A DNA stretch of 11,879 bases from CAKZYD01 sp039814715 (GTDB taxonomy: Bacteria; Pseudomonadota; Alphaproteobacteria; Sphingomonadales; CAKZYD01). Every line of letters begins with the position of its first letter. Positions within the stretch are counted from its first letter, which is position 1. This document shows, piece by piece, positions 1 to 8,464 of this stretch. Made by a program: the position numbers and the translations under genes. The DNA is taken from the NCBI GenBank assembly GCA_039814715.1, contig JBCCAR010000053.1, positions 1-11,879 of the forward strand, in the 5' to 3' direction. The notes beneath the pieces are model-generated. The model saw only the letters and a list, made by a program, of their open reading frames with translations. It was not told the DNA's origin and ran no database searches.

Positions 1-112
1 CATTGCGCGAGAAAAACGGCTCAAGAAATATAAGCGTGACTGGAAGATAAGCCTTATTGCGAAGCATAACCCTCATTGGGAGGACTTATACCCCACCATT
101 GCAGCTCCATGA
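1..112 (+). CDS. GIY-YIG (URI-type) nuclease family protein, C-terminal fragment
   Basis: The gene enters from the left edge; the reading frame begins at base 2 and stops at TGA 110-112, leaving 36 codons. The visible residues begin IAREKRLKKYKRDWKISLI and continue with NPHWEDLY. This matches the usual end of small GIY-YIG/URI-domain proteins (YhbQ-like), where a basic REKxLKxWxRxWKxxLI stretch is followed by NPxWxDLY. The catalytic GIY-YIG part lies outside the window, so activity cannot be judged. The family consists of short predicted single-domain endonucleases of mostly unknown physiological role. The gene converges on ilvD with 94 bases between the stop codons. The family call rests on this C-terminal pattern alone. 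Confidence 0.8.
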   Translation, partial: IAREKRLKKYKRDWKISLIAKHNPHWEDLYPTIAAP

Positions 113-123
113 CCATCAATGGG

Positions 124-144
124 TCCCCCGGTCAAGCCGGAGGA
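124..144. repeat. REP-like palindrome between convergent genes
   Basis: The arms TCCCCCGG (124-131) and CCGGAGGA (137-144) form an 8-bp stem with one mismatch around the loop TCAAG. The sequence continues with GACGACGG. A core of CCGG-TCAAG-CCGG with GAC-rich flanks resembles the dispersed REP-like palindromes common between genes in alphaproteobacteria. It lies between two convergent stop codons and could act as a weak bidirectional transcription end, though there is no clear T-tract. Only one copy is visible, so the repeat call is an inference. Confidence 0.5.
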
Positions 145-206
145 CGACGGCTCCGCTAGAATGGCAGCAATGGGCTCTTTTCACCAATTGGCTCAGTCAA
201 ACAGTC

Positions 207-1925
207 CTAAATATCCGCATAAACCTGCGTTTCCTCCTTCGCACCCGGATGCGTTACAGCGCCATTGAGCGCGGAGCCAACGGTCTGCGCGTATTTCCAT
301 AAGGTGCCGGACGAATAGTCCGTTTTCTTCGGGCTCCAGGCTTTGCGGCGGGCCTCCATGGTAGCGTTATCGAGTTCGAGTTCGATGGTCCCAGCTTCGG
401 CGTCAATGGTAATGATATCGCCATTCTCGATCAGGCCAATGGGGCCGCCGTCTGCTGCTTCAGGGCCGACATGGCCAACGCAGAAGCCCCGCGTGGCGCC
501 GGAGAAGCGGCCGTCGGTTATGAGGGCGAGTTTCTCGCCCATGCCTTGGCCGTACAGGGCGGCGGTCGTGGAGAGCATTTCGCGCATGCCGGGGCCACCT
601 TTGGGGCCTTCATAGCGGATGACGAGCACGTCGCCTTCGCTGTACTCGCGCTTCTCAACGGCAGCGAAGCAGTCTTCTTCGCACTCAAACACCCGGGCGG
701 GGCCTGAGAACTGCAGCGTCTTCATGCCCGCGACTTTCACGATGGCCCCTTCGGGCGCGAGCGAGCCTTTAAGGCCCACGACGCCGCCTGTCGGCGTAAT
801 TGGCTTAGCGATGGAATAGATGACTTTCTGGTCTGGGTTCCAGGTGACTTCCTCGATGTTCTCGCCCATCGTTTTACCAGAGACGGAGAGACACTCGCCG
901 TGGATGAAGCCGCCGTCCAGCAGTGTTTTCATCACCATCATGGTCCCGCCTGCTTCGTGCAGGTCTTTAGCAACATATTTGCCGCCGGGCTTGAGGTCTG
1001 TGATGTAGGGTGTGCGTTTGAACGTTTCGGCGACATCAAACAGGTCAAAATCCACCCCGGCTTCATGCGCCATGGCAGGCAGATGCAGCGCGGCATTGGT
1101 GGAACCGCCTGTCGCAGCCACAATAACTGCAGCATTTTCAAAAGCTTCGCGCGTACATATATCCCGCGGTCTTAAGTTTGCAGCGAGCACGTCCATGATC
1201 TTCGTCCCTGCCCCGATGGCGATTTCCTCGCGGCTTTTATAGGGGGCAGGCGCGCCGTTGGAGTTTGGCAGGGACAGGCCAATCGCTTCGCCCACACAGG
1301 CCATGGTGTTGGCGGTGAACTGGCCGCCGCAGGCCCCGTGGCCAGGGCATGCAACTTTTTCCAAGTCAATGAGCTGCTGAAGCGGGCAGCTGCCGGCGGA
1401 ATACTGGCCAACAGCTTCAAACACATCAACGACTGTTACATCCTCGCCCTTGAACGTGCCAGGCAAGATAGAGCCGCCATACACGAAGATAGACGGGATA
1501 TTAAGCCGCAGCATCGCCATCATCATGCCTGGCAGAGACTTATCGCAGCCCGCATAGCCAACCAGCGCGTCATAACAATGACCGCGCACGGAGAGTTCAA
1601 TGGAGTCAGCAATCACTTCCCGGCTGACGAGGGACGCCTTCATGCCTTGATGGCCCATGGCGATGCCGTCGGTCACGGTGATAGTGTTGAAGCGGCGCGG
1701 GGTTCCGCCTGCTTCAAAAACGCCCTGACGCGCGATGTCCGCCTGCGCGTCCAGCGTGGTGTTGCAGGGCGCGCTTTCATTGCCAGCAGAGACCACACCC
1801 ACAAAAGGCTGATTAATCTGCTCTTCCGTCAGCCCCATCGCATAGTAGTAAGACCGATGCGGCGCACGCTCCGGGCCCATCGACACATGGCGGCTTGGGA
1901 GTTTGGATTTATCAAATTTGGTCAT
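207..1925 (-). CDS. ilvD: Dihydroxy-acid dehydratase
   Basis: This cytosolic iron-sulfur enzyme dehydrates 2,3-dihydroxy-isovalerate and 2,3-dihydroxy-3-methylvalerate to the 2-keto acids, the last shared step before valine, leucine and isoleucine. The protein has 572 residues, matching the shorter IlvD subclass rather than the ~616-residue E. coli type. Likely cluster ligands are Cys54 (SAPCNTT), Cys127 (in GCDKSLPG, next to Lys129, the residue usually carbamylated for Mg binding) and Cys199 (ACGGQFTANTM). The C-terminal TDGRFSG motif carries the probable catalytic Ser475. No key residue is missing. The ATG at 1925 begins the typical short N-terminus before GPERAPHRS; no strong Shine-Dalgarno precedes it. 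The gene lies 57 bases downstream of the amidohydrolase gene on the same strand, with no evident terminator between, so cotranscription is possible. By family knowledge, members of the short subclass often carry a [2Fe-2S] cluster, which sequence alone cannot settle here. Confidence 0.97.
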   Translation of the reverse strand: MTKFDKSKLPSRHVSMGPERAPHRSYYYAMGLTEEQINQPFVGVVSAGNESAPCNTTLDAQADIARQGVFEAGGTPRRFNTITVTDGIAMGHQGMKASLVSREVIADSIELSVRGHCYDALVGYAGCDKSLPGMMMAMLRLNIPSIFVYGGSILPGTFKGEDVTVVDVFEAVGQYSAGSCPLQQLIDLEKVACPGHGACGGQFTANTMACVGEAIGLSLPNSNGAPAPYKSREEIAIGAGTKIMDVLAANLRPRDICTREAFENAAVIVAATGGSTNAALHLPAMAHEAGVDFDLFDVAETFKRTPYITDLKPGGKYVAKDLHEAGGTMMVMKTLLDGGFIHGECLSVSGKTMGENIEEVTWNPDQKVIYSIAKPITPTGGVVGLKGSLAPEGAIVKVAGMKTLQFSGPARVFECEEDCFAAVEKREYSEGDVLVIRYEGPKGGPGMREMLSTTAALYGQGMGEKLALITDGRFSGATRGFCVGHVGPEAADGGPIGLIENGDIITIDAEAGTIELELDNATMEARRKAWSPKKTDYSSGTLWKYAQTVGSALNGAVTHPGAKEETQVYADI

Positions 1926-1982
1926 GGCAGCGATCCGAACGTCTAAAAGAAGCCCTGTCTATAAGCGCCTGCTACGCGTCAC

Positions 1983-2714
1983 TCAACCAGCTGATGACGT
2001 TAGCCGGTCTAAAAGGCGCACAATCCGCCTTGTCCACACATCCACTTGTTCGGGCCGCGAGAGCAAGTCATTGCGAATTTCGAGCATGAGATAGGGGTGC
2101 CCGTGCGCTTCTGCATGGGCGTCCATGGTCGCGTTATAGACATTGCCTGGATAGGGCTCATTGTCGCCCACACACAGGCCCAGGGAGTGAAAATACGCGA
2201 TGGCGCGCTGGGCTATACGGCTATCTGTATTGTATAGTAGGCCGCACTCCCATGGGCGTTGATGACCATTCATGTGCGGCGTAAAGCTATGTAAACTCAA
2301 GAGAAACGGCGTATTGCGGGCTGCAACTTGGCGCGCGATCTGCGCGTGATAAGGCTTGTAAAACTGTGCAATGCGGCTGGCTATCACCGATTGGGCGAGC
2401 GCTTCATTGCCTGGAATAGGGATGCCATCTGAGCTGGCGGGCACAAGGCCGCCCTGATCAAGGCGCCGGTTCTTATCAATGACGAGCCGAGACACGTTCG
2501 ATAGGATTGCTTCACAGCCAAGCCTGGCGCTCAGCGCGTGCGCCAAGGCGCGCGTGCCAATGTCATAGGCGATATGCGCTGCAAGCATATCTTCTGCCAA
2601 ACCAAGCTGGTTTAAGCCTCGCGGAACCACGTTCGAGGCATGATCAGCAACAATGAGAAATGCGCCCTCACCTGGCCGTAAATGGTCATAAGGCAATGCC
2701 GCGCAGTCCATCAT
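1983..2714 (-). CDS. N-formylglutamate amidohydrolase family protein
   Basis: The 243-residue protein matches the N-formylglutamate amidohydrolase fold (zinc-dependent, HutG-like superfamily). Motifs in order are VADHASNVVP (22-31), the IAYDIGT stretch near 48, SRLVIDKNRRLD (75-86), LSLHSFTP (139-146), DNEPYPG (184-190) and LEIRND (211-216). The acidic and histidine residues in these motifs are those expected to hold the metal and bind the acyl-amino acid. Family members hydrolyse N-formyl-L-glutamate to glutamate and formate, usually in histidine breakdown. No other hut gene is visible here, and this compact subgroup is often found outside hut operons, so the true substrate is uncertain. The start is ATG 2714 or the adjacent ATG 2711. 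The first ATG overlaps the stop of a short upstream ORF (ATGA), suggesting translational coupling. ilvD follows 57 bases later. Confidence 0.88.
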   Translation of the reverse strand: MMDCAALPYDHLRPGEGAFLIVADHASNVVPRGLNQLGLAEDMLAAHIAYDIGTRALAHALSARLGCEAILSNVSRLVIDKNRRLDQGGLVPASSDGIPIPGNEALAQSVIASRIAQFYKPYHAQIARQVAARNTPFLLSLHSFTPHMNGHQRPWECGLLYNTDSRIAQRAIAYFHSLGLCVGDNEPYPGNVYNATMDAHAEAHGHPYLMLEIRNDLLSRPEQVDVWTRRIVRLLDRLTSSAG

Positions 2715-2830
2715 GCCAGCCCAGTCAAATAGGCTGGAGCATGCGCTTCGGCTATTTTTTGAAACTCTTGGGACGGCATGTCGGGTTTTAACAATTCATT
2801 CTGATCGGCGTTCAATATGGTTAAAGACAT
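2711..2830 (-). CDS. Possible 39-aa small protein coupled to the amidohydrolase gene
   Basis: A 39-codon frame runs from ATG 2830 to TGA 2711-2713, and its stop overlaps the start of the amidohydrolase gene in an ATGA arrangement. The peptide is soluble-looking and mixed in charge, starting MSLTILNADQNELLKPD and ending in an Ala-rich stretch. An in-frame ATG at 2875 would give 54 residues with a basic N-terminal extension. Neither start has a good Shine-Dalgarno sequence. It matches no family I recognise. The overlap and the protein-like residue mix support a real gene; the lack of a ribosome binding site argues against it. It could instead be a leader ORF that sets translation of the downstream gene. 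Confidence 0.33.
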   Translation of the reverse strand: MSLTILNADQNELLKPDMPSQEFQKIAEAHAPAYLTGLA

Positions 2831-2867
2831 ATTGCGGCGCGCGCGTTGCTGACGCCAAATGGGATGA

Positions 2868-2942
2868 ATGAACATGTATAGGGTTTTGCTACTTGTCTGC
2901 GCAATCTCTGCTGCGGCCGCTTTCTTAGTGCCAGTCGCCTAA
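2868..2942 (+). CDS. Possible 24-aa hydrophobic micro-ORF
   Basis: ATG 2868 (or in-frame ATG 2874) opens a frame encoding MNMYR followed by about 18 almost entirely hydrophobic residues (VLLLVCAISAAAAFLVPVA), then TAA at 2940-2942. That is the shape of a one-helix membrane peptide or an orphan signal-peptide-like sequence. An in-frame TGA lies immediately upstream (2865-2867), so no longer gene is hidden here. Only a weak GGG precedes the start. It lies in the gap between the SDR gene and the amidohydrolase gene, opposite to both, and its stop is 14 bases from the SDR stop. I do not recognise a family; chance is a serious alternative for a frame this short. Confidence 0.25.
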   Translation: MNMYRVLLLVCAISAAAAFLVPVA

Positions 2943-2967
2943 GCGCTGCAGAAATTTTAAGCAGCGC
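2943..2967. terminator. Hairpin straddling the SDR stop codon
   Basis: GCGCTGC (2943-2949) and GCAGCGC (2961-2967) are perfect 7-bp arms around an 11-base A/T-rich loop that contains the SDR stop codon. A T-run is absent on both sides, so intrinsic termination is not assured. It may protect the 3' end of the SDR message or end a plus-strand micro-transcript. Confidence 0.35.
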
Positions 2968-3757
2968 CTTCGGCTTTCGCCATCGCTTCCGCGACATAGG
3001 TGCCAATTTCCGCTGATGTCGGGTTCCGGCGCAGCGTTAAACCTCCATTGGTTTGAATTTTCTGGCCTGTGATAAAGCTTTCATCACTGGCGAGAAAGAC
3101 GCATGCGTTGGCGATATCATCGGCCGTTCCGATACGTCCAAGTGGGTATTCTTTCCGGAAGGCGTCTGCCAGGCCCGGTGTGGCGACCGCGCCCGCTGCC
3201 ATAGGTGTTGCTGTGAGCCCTGGAACGGTGGAATTCACTTTGATGCCGAACTCCCCAAACTCATTGGCAAAGCATTGCACCAGGCTATCGCCGGCGGCCT
3301 TGGTCGCAATATAAGCGGCATGATTATCAATCACGCATTCTGTGGTGGCTGAGGAGGTTTGAATGATGGAACCACCTTGGCCATGCTCCTTCATATGCCC
3401 AGCAAAAGCCTGCATGAAGAAGTAGACGCCCTTAAACTGCAGCGAAGAGATCATATCAAGCTGCTCTTCTGTTGTCTCAAGAAGAGGCGCTAAAAGACCG
3501 TTTCCAGTACAGTTTACAGCGATATGAAATGGCCCGCCAGCACTGGCAGCAGCAGCTTCCATATCCGCTTTTTTTGTAATGTCCCCGACAACGGCCGCGC
3601 CGCCAATCTCAGCGGCCAGCGCTTCAAGCACGTCCTGATGACGGCCAACAACCGTGACCTTTGCGCCTTCTTTGGCAAACGCACGGGCGACGATTTGGCC
3701 CATATTGTCCTTTGTTGCTGCACCGATCACAGCCGCGTTTTTTCCAGCAAGACGCAT
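2957..3757 (-). CDS. Short-chain dehydrogenase/reductase (SDR), atypical cofactor loop
   Basis: This is a 266-residue Rossmann-fold oxidoreductase. The expected catalytic residues are present: Ser136 (QTSSATTE), Tyr149 and Lys153 (AAYIATKAA). NCTG (82-85) stands in for the usual NNAG, PLGRIGTADDIA fits the typical C-terminal region, and TGQKIQTNGG is the classical SDR ending followed by a ~20-residue tail. The N-terminal cofactor loop reads GAATKDNMG (12-20), so the canonical TGxxxGxG lacks its middle glycine and is slightly longer; NAD(P) preference cannot be read confidently. The start ATG 3757 has a strong Shine-Dalgarno AGGAGA (3764-3769) six bases upstream; the longer in-frame ATG at 3799 lacks one. 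The gene follows valS by 76 bases with no obvious terminator. The substrate is unknown. Confidence 0.9.
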   Translation of the reverse strand: MRLAGKNAAVIGAATKDNMGQIVARAFAKEGAKVTVVGRHQDVLEALAAEIGGAAVVGDITKKADMEAAAASAGGPFHIAVNCTGNGLLAPLLETTEEQLDMISSLQFKGVYFFMQAFAGHMKEHGQGGSIIQTSSATTECVIDNHAAYIATKAAGDSLVQCFANEFGEFGIKVNSTVPGLTATPMAAGAVATPGLADAFRKEYPLGRIGTADDIANACVFLASDESFITGQKIQTNGGLTLRRNPTSAEIGTYVAEAMAKAEGAA

Positions 3758-3833
3758 CACAGTTCTCCTTTGTCCTTTGATGTGCAGCAAACCACGCAAA
3801 GGAACGCAAAATCACCTGACCAAAGGAGCAGTC

Positions 3834-6626
<2,793 letters not shown>

Positions 6627-6647
6627 CACAGGGTCACTTCACAGTCG

Positions 6648-6666
6648 TTTGCGCTGTCATCGCAAA
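6648..6666 (-). promoter_or_regulatory. Hairpin just upstream of valS
   Basis: TTTGCG (6648-6653) and CGCAAA (6661-6666) form perfect 6-bp arms around a 7-base loop. The element lies about 20-40 bases upstream of the valS start, where it would form in the 5' untranslated region. A second CGCAAA occurs just beyond it (6672-6677), so alternative pairing is possible. Function unknown. Confidence 0.3.
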
Positions 6667-6748
6667 AGCGCGCGCAAATGGAAAGAGATGATCGGCAAGG
6701 CGAGTGACAATCGCTGAAAAGGCGTCAAACAGCGTCGATTTTTCTTAC

Positions 6749-6772
6749 AATCAAGCCTGCAAATGCTTGATT
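6749..6772 (-). promoter_or_regulatory. 8-bp inverted repeat in the valS upstream region
   Basis: AATCAAGC (6749-6756) and GCTTGATT (6765-6772) are perfect 8-bp arms separated by 8 bases. It lies 122 bases upstream of valS in the gap after the crotonase gene. The symmetry and AT-rich arms would suit an operator for a dimeric regulator; an RNA hairpin is also possible. No T-run follows on the minus strand, so it is not a standard terminator. Confidence 0.35.
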
Positions 6773-6837
6773 ATTCGCGCAATTACGCGCTTGGCATGAT
6801 TCCTGCTTGTAGCCGTATATCTGTCACGCAGATAGGC

Positions 6838-6869
6838 GCGGGTGGAAATTGGGGGCATTTTCCACCCGC
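6838..6869 (-). terminator. Strong stem-loop downstream of the crotonase gene
   Basis: GCGGGTGGAAA (6838-6848) and TTTCCACCCGC (6859-6869) are perfect 11-bp arms around a 10-base loop. The element begins 19 bases after the crotonase stop codon. It is the strongest inverted repeat in the window and probably marks the 3' end of that transcript. The typical T-tract is missing on the minus strand, so it may be Rho-assisted or a protective 3' structure. Confidence 0.6.
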
Positions 6870-6888
6870 AGCCTTACCTCATAAATCG

Positions 6889-7563
6889 TCATTCTACGCC
6901 AGCAAGACTGCGCAGCTGCGTTGCAGTTTCACCGCGCACTTGGTCTTTGACCGTTGCAAACCCTGGGTGGGCGGCAAGAGACTGCGCTTTGGCTATTGCT
7001 TGGCCAAGCAATTCTTCTGGCGCAACGGCGGCGTCGAAGACATCAAGACGGGCAAGGTCTTCAGTCGAGAGGAGGTCTCCGCCAAGCGTAAGGCGCCGCA
7101 AGGTGGGCTCGGGTATCTCGCGCATAACGATGTTGATGGGCACCGGTGGATATTTGATGCCAACCGCGACCTGGTTGAGCCCAAGCTTGCCTGGCCCCAA
7201 GCCCAAAAATTTCCAATCACAGGCCAAAGCAATAATGAACCCTGCCCCAATGGCATGGCCTTGAACGGCAGCAACCGTGGGAATGGGCAAACTGTAGAGC
7301 TTTGCCATAATACTATCAATCCGGCCAAGAGCGACGGCTTTTTCGTCTGCGGAAAAGGCCGCTAGCGCTTTGGTATCGATGCCAGCGCAAAAGCTCTTTT
7401 CAAGGCCCGCGATGACAAGCCCGCGCACAGGCGGCGCTTTAGTCAGATCATCCATGAGCGCATCCATTTGCGCCAACATCTCAGGGCCAAGCGCGTTTAC
7501 TGGCGCCCGCGTCATCCGCAGGACCGTTGTCTCGCCTTGATGCTGGATTTCTAAATCAGACAT
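6889..7563 (-). CDS. Crotonase-fold protein (enoyl-CoA hydratase/isomerase family) lacking catalytic glutamates
   Basis: The 224-residue protein is short for the crotonase family (usually ~255-265). Visible family features are an N-terminal strand segment with RAPVNALGPEML, the oxyanion-hole loop KSFCAGIDTKAL (56-67), and the second oxyanion-hole glycine region QGHAIGAGF (101-109) followed by LACD. The two glutamates used by classical enoyl-CoA hydratases are replaced: Phe109 where GGGCE normally has Glu, and Gln131 in LGLNQVAVG where hydratases have PE and the delta3,delta2-enoyl-CoA isomerases have LNE. So acyl-CoA binding is likely but ordinary hydratase activity is doubtful. The region resembles isomerase-type members more than hydratases. 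I chose ATG 7563 (MSDLEIQ); in-frame ATG 7569 and TTG 7575 are alternatives, none with a clear ribosome binding site. It lies between popZ and valS, with hairpins on both sides suggesting its own transcript. Confidence 0.85.
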   Translation of the reverse strand: MSDLEIQHQGETTVLRMTRAPVNALGPEMLAQMDALMDDLTKAPPVRGLVIAGLEKSFCAGIDTKALAAFSADEKAVALGRIDSIMAKLYSLPIPTVAAVQGHAIGAGFIIALACDWKFLGLGPGKLGLNQVAVGIKYPPVPINIVMREIPEPTLRRLTLGGDLLSTEDLARLDVFDAAVAPEELLGQAIAKAQSLAAHPGFATVKDQVRGETATQLRSLAGVE

Positions 7564-7640
7564 ACCCATCCCCAATGATTGCTCAGCGCCTAGTCAGCCA
7601 GGTGTCTGCCATGCACATCAGGAAATGGAAAGGGTCAAGC

Positions 7641-7654
7641 CAGCCGAAGGGCTG
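7641..7654 (-). terminator. Small hairpin downstream of popZ
   Basis: CAGCC (7641-7645) and GGCTG (7650-7654) form a 5-bp GC-rich stem with a four-base CUUC loop in the minus-strand transcript, starting five bases after the popZ stop. There is no proper T-tract, so it is a weak terminator candidate. Confidence 0.35.
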
Positions 7655-7659
7655 AAAGA

Positions 7660-8343
7660 CTATTTATCGCGGCCAGCAATCCGCTCAATTTCGCGGTTGA
7701 CCAGCGTCTCCACCAAGCTTGGCAGGTTTTGGTCCAGCCATTGCTGCAGCATGGGCTTGAGCATTTCGCGCACCAAGCCCTCTAGGGTGTTTTCTGCGCC
7801 AGCATAATTGCGCACAACCAGGCCAGACAAGGCTGCTAAGTGCTGAGATGTTGCAGCTTCCGTTGTATGCGACACGATAGGGTCAACACCGCCAGGCGCC
7901 GGCACCACATTGGTCAGCTCCAATACGTCATCCGCCTCATCAAAAGCAGTCTGCTCTCCCTGGACGGGCTGGGGCGCCTGCGCAGTCCCAGAGTCCATAG
8001 TTGCTTCAGGCTCGGGAGCCGCTTCGATAGGGACGTCTTGAACGGCCTCCGGCTGCGTATCGGCGCCCTCTGGCTCCGGGCTTTGCTCCGCAGCGGCTTC
8101 TTCTAATGCTGCCTCTTCAGGAGCAGCATCAGGCTCTGCGCTTTGCAGCGTCTCAGCTTCCGGCTCGGGTTCTGGTTCAGGGGCGGGCCCGGGCTCAGAT
8201 GCAGCGGCTTCAGCAACTACCTCCTTTGGACCTTCGGGCTCCTCGCCTGTCGCTTCATCCTCCGCATCCTCAGATATAATGCGGCGAATGGACGCCAGAA
8301 TCTCTTCCATCGAAGGTTCTTGCTGTGCGCTTTGTTCAGCCAT
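7660..8343 (-). CDS. popZ: Cell pole-organizing protein PopZ (DUF2497 family)
   Basis: PopZ forms a polymeric, ribosome-excluding matrix at the cell pole; in Caulobacter it anchors the ParB-bound centromere and recruits polar regulators. The 227-residue protein has the three-part family layout. The N-terminal client-binding helix is EPSMEEILASIRRIISED (9-26). A long acidic Pro/Glu/Ala-rich disordered linker covers about 28-135. A conserved C-terminal helical module runs from DEADDVLELT to LEGLVREMLKPMLQQWLD and the final LVNREIERIAGR, which mediates oligomerisation. The linker is longer than in Caulobacter PopZ (whole protein 177 residues). ATG 8343 puts MAEQSAQQ directly before the conserved helix; the longer frame from TTG 8400 would add a basic, non-family leader. 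An AAGG lies six bases upstream of the ATG. The gene follows tolC by 121 bases, and the leader carries an inverted repeat and TTAA pairs. Confidence 0.93.
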   Translation of the reverse strand: MAEQSAQQEPSMEEILASIRRIISEDAEDEATGEEPEGPKEVVAEAAASEPGPAPEPEPEPEAETLQSAEPDAAPEEAALEEAAAEQSPEPEGADTQPEAVQDVPIEAAPEPEATMDSGTAQAPQPVQGEQTAFDEADDVLELTNVVPAPGGVDPIVSHTTEAATSQHLAALSGLVVRNYAGAENTLEGLVREMLKPMLQQWLDQNLPSLVETLVNREIERIAGRDK

Positions 8344-8381
8344 GAGCTGCCTTGGTCTCCGCCTCGCTTTGCGTTCAGTCT

Positions 8382-8402
8382 CCTTGTTTATCCCAAACAA
8401 GG
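8382..8402 (-). promoter_or_regulatory. Perfect inverted repeat in the popZ leader
   Basis: CCTTGTTT (8382-8389) and AAACAAGG (8395-8402) are perfect 8-bp arms with a 5-base spacer, 39-59 bases upstream of the popZ ATG. On the minus strand one arm supplies AAGGAG, but no start codon sits at a proper distance from it. It could be an operator or a 5' hairpin. Confidence 0.4.
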
Positions 8403-8416
8403 TTAATAAATGTTAA
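8403..8416 (-). promoter_or_regulatory. TTAA-N6-TTAA, CtrA-like site upstream of popZ
   Basis: Two TTAA tetrads (8403-8406 and 8413-8416) are separated by six bases and lie directly beside the popZ leader palindrome. The CtrA box of Caulobacter-type bacteria is TTAA-N7-TTAA, so this site is one base short. CtrA control of a polarity gene would make sense but is only a suggestion from this imperfect match. Confidence 0.25.
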
Positions 8417-8464
8417 GCAGGGTGCTGGGCCACAGCGCAAGACCTAATATAGGGCCGAGGTCGT

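Noticed and set aside
1338..1946. A 202-codon plus-strand frame opposite ilvD
   Set aside because: It is fully antisense to a convincing ilvD gene, is His/Arg-rich, and has no domain; long antisense frames are common in GC-rich genes.
6633..6659. An 8-codon leader ORF (MTAQTTVK) ending just before valS
   Set aside because: It has one valine only and no attenuator structure, so a regulatory leader peptide is not supported.
6763..7365. A 200-codon plus-strand frame opposite the crotonase gene
   Set aside because: Shadow of the minus-strand crotonase gene, whose motifs are clear; no ribosome binding site or family match.
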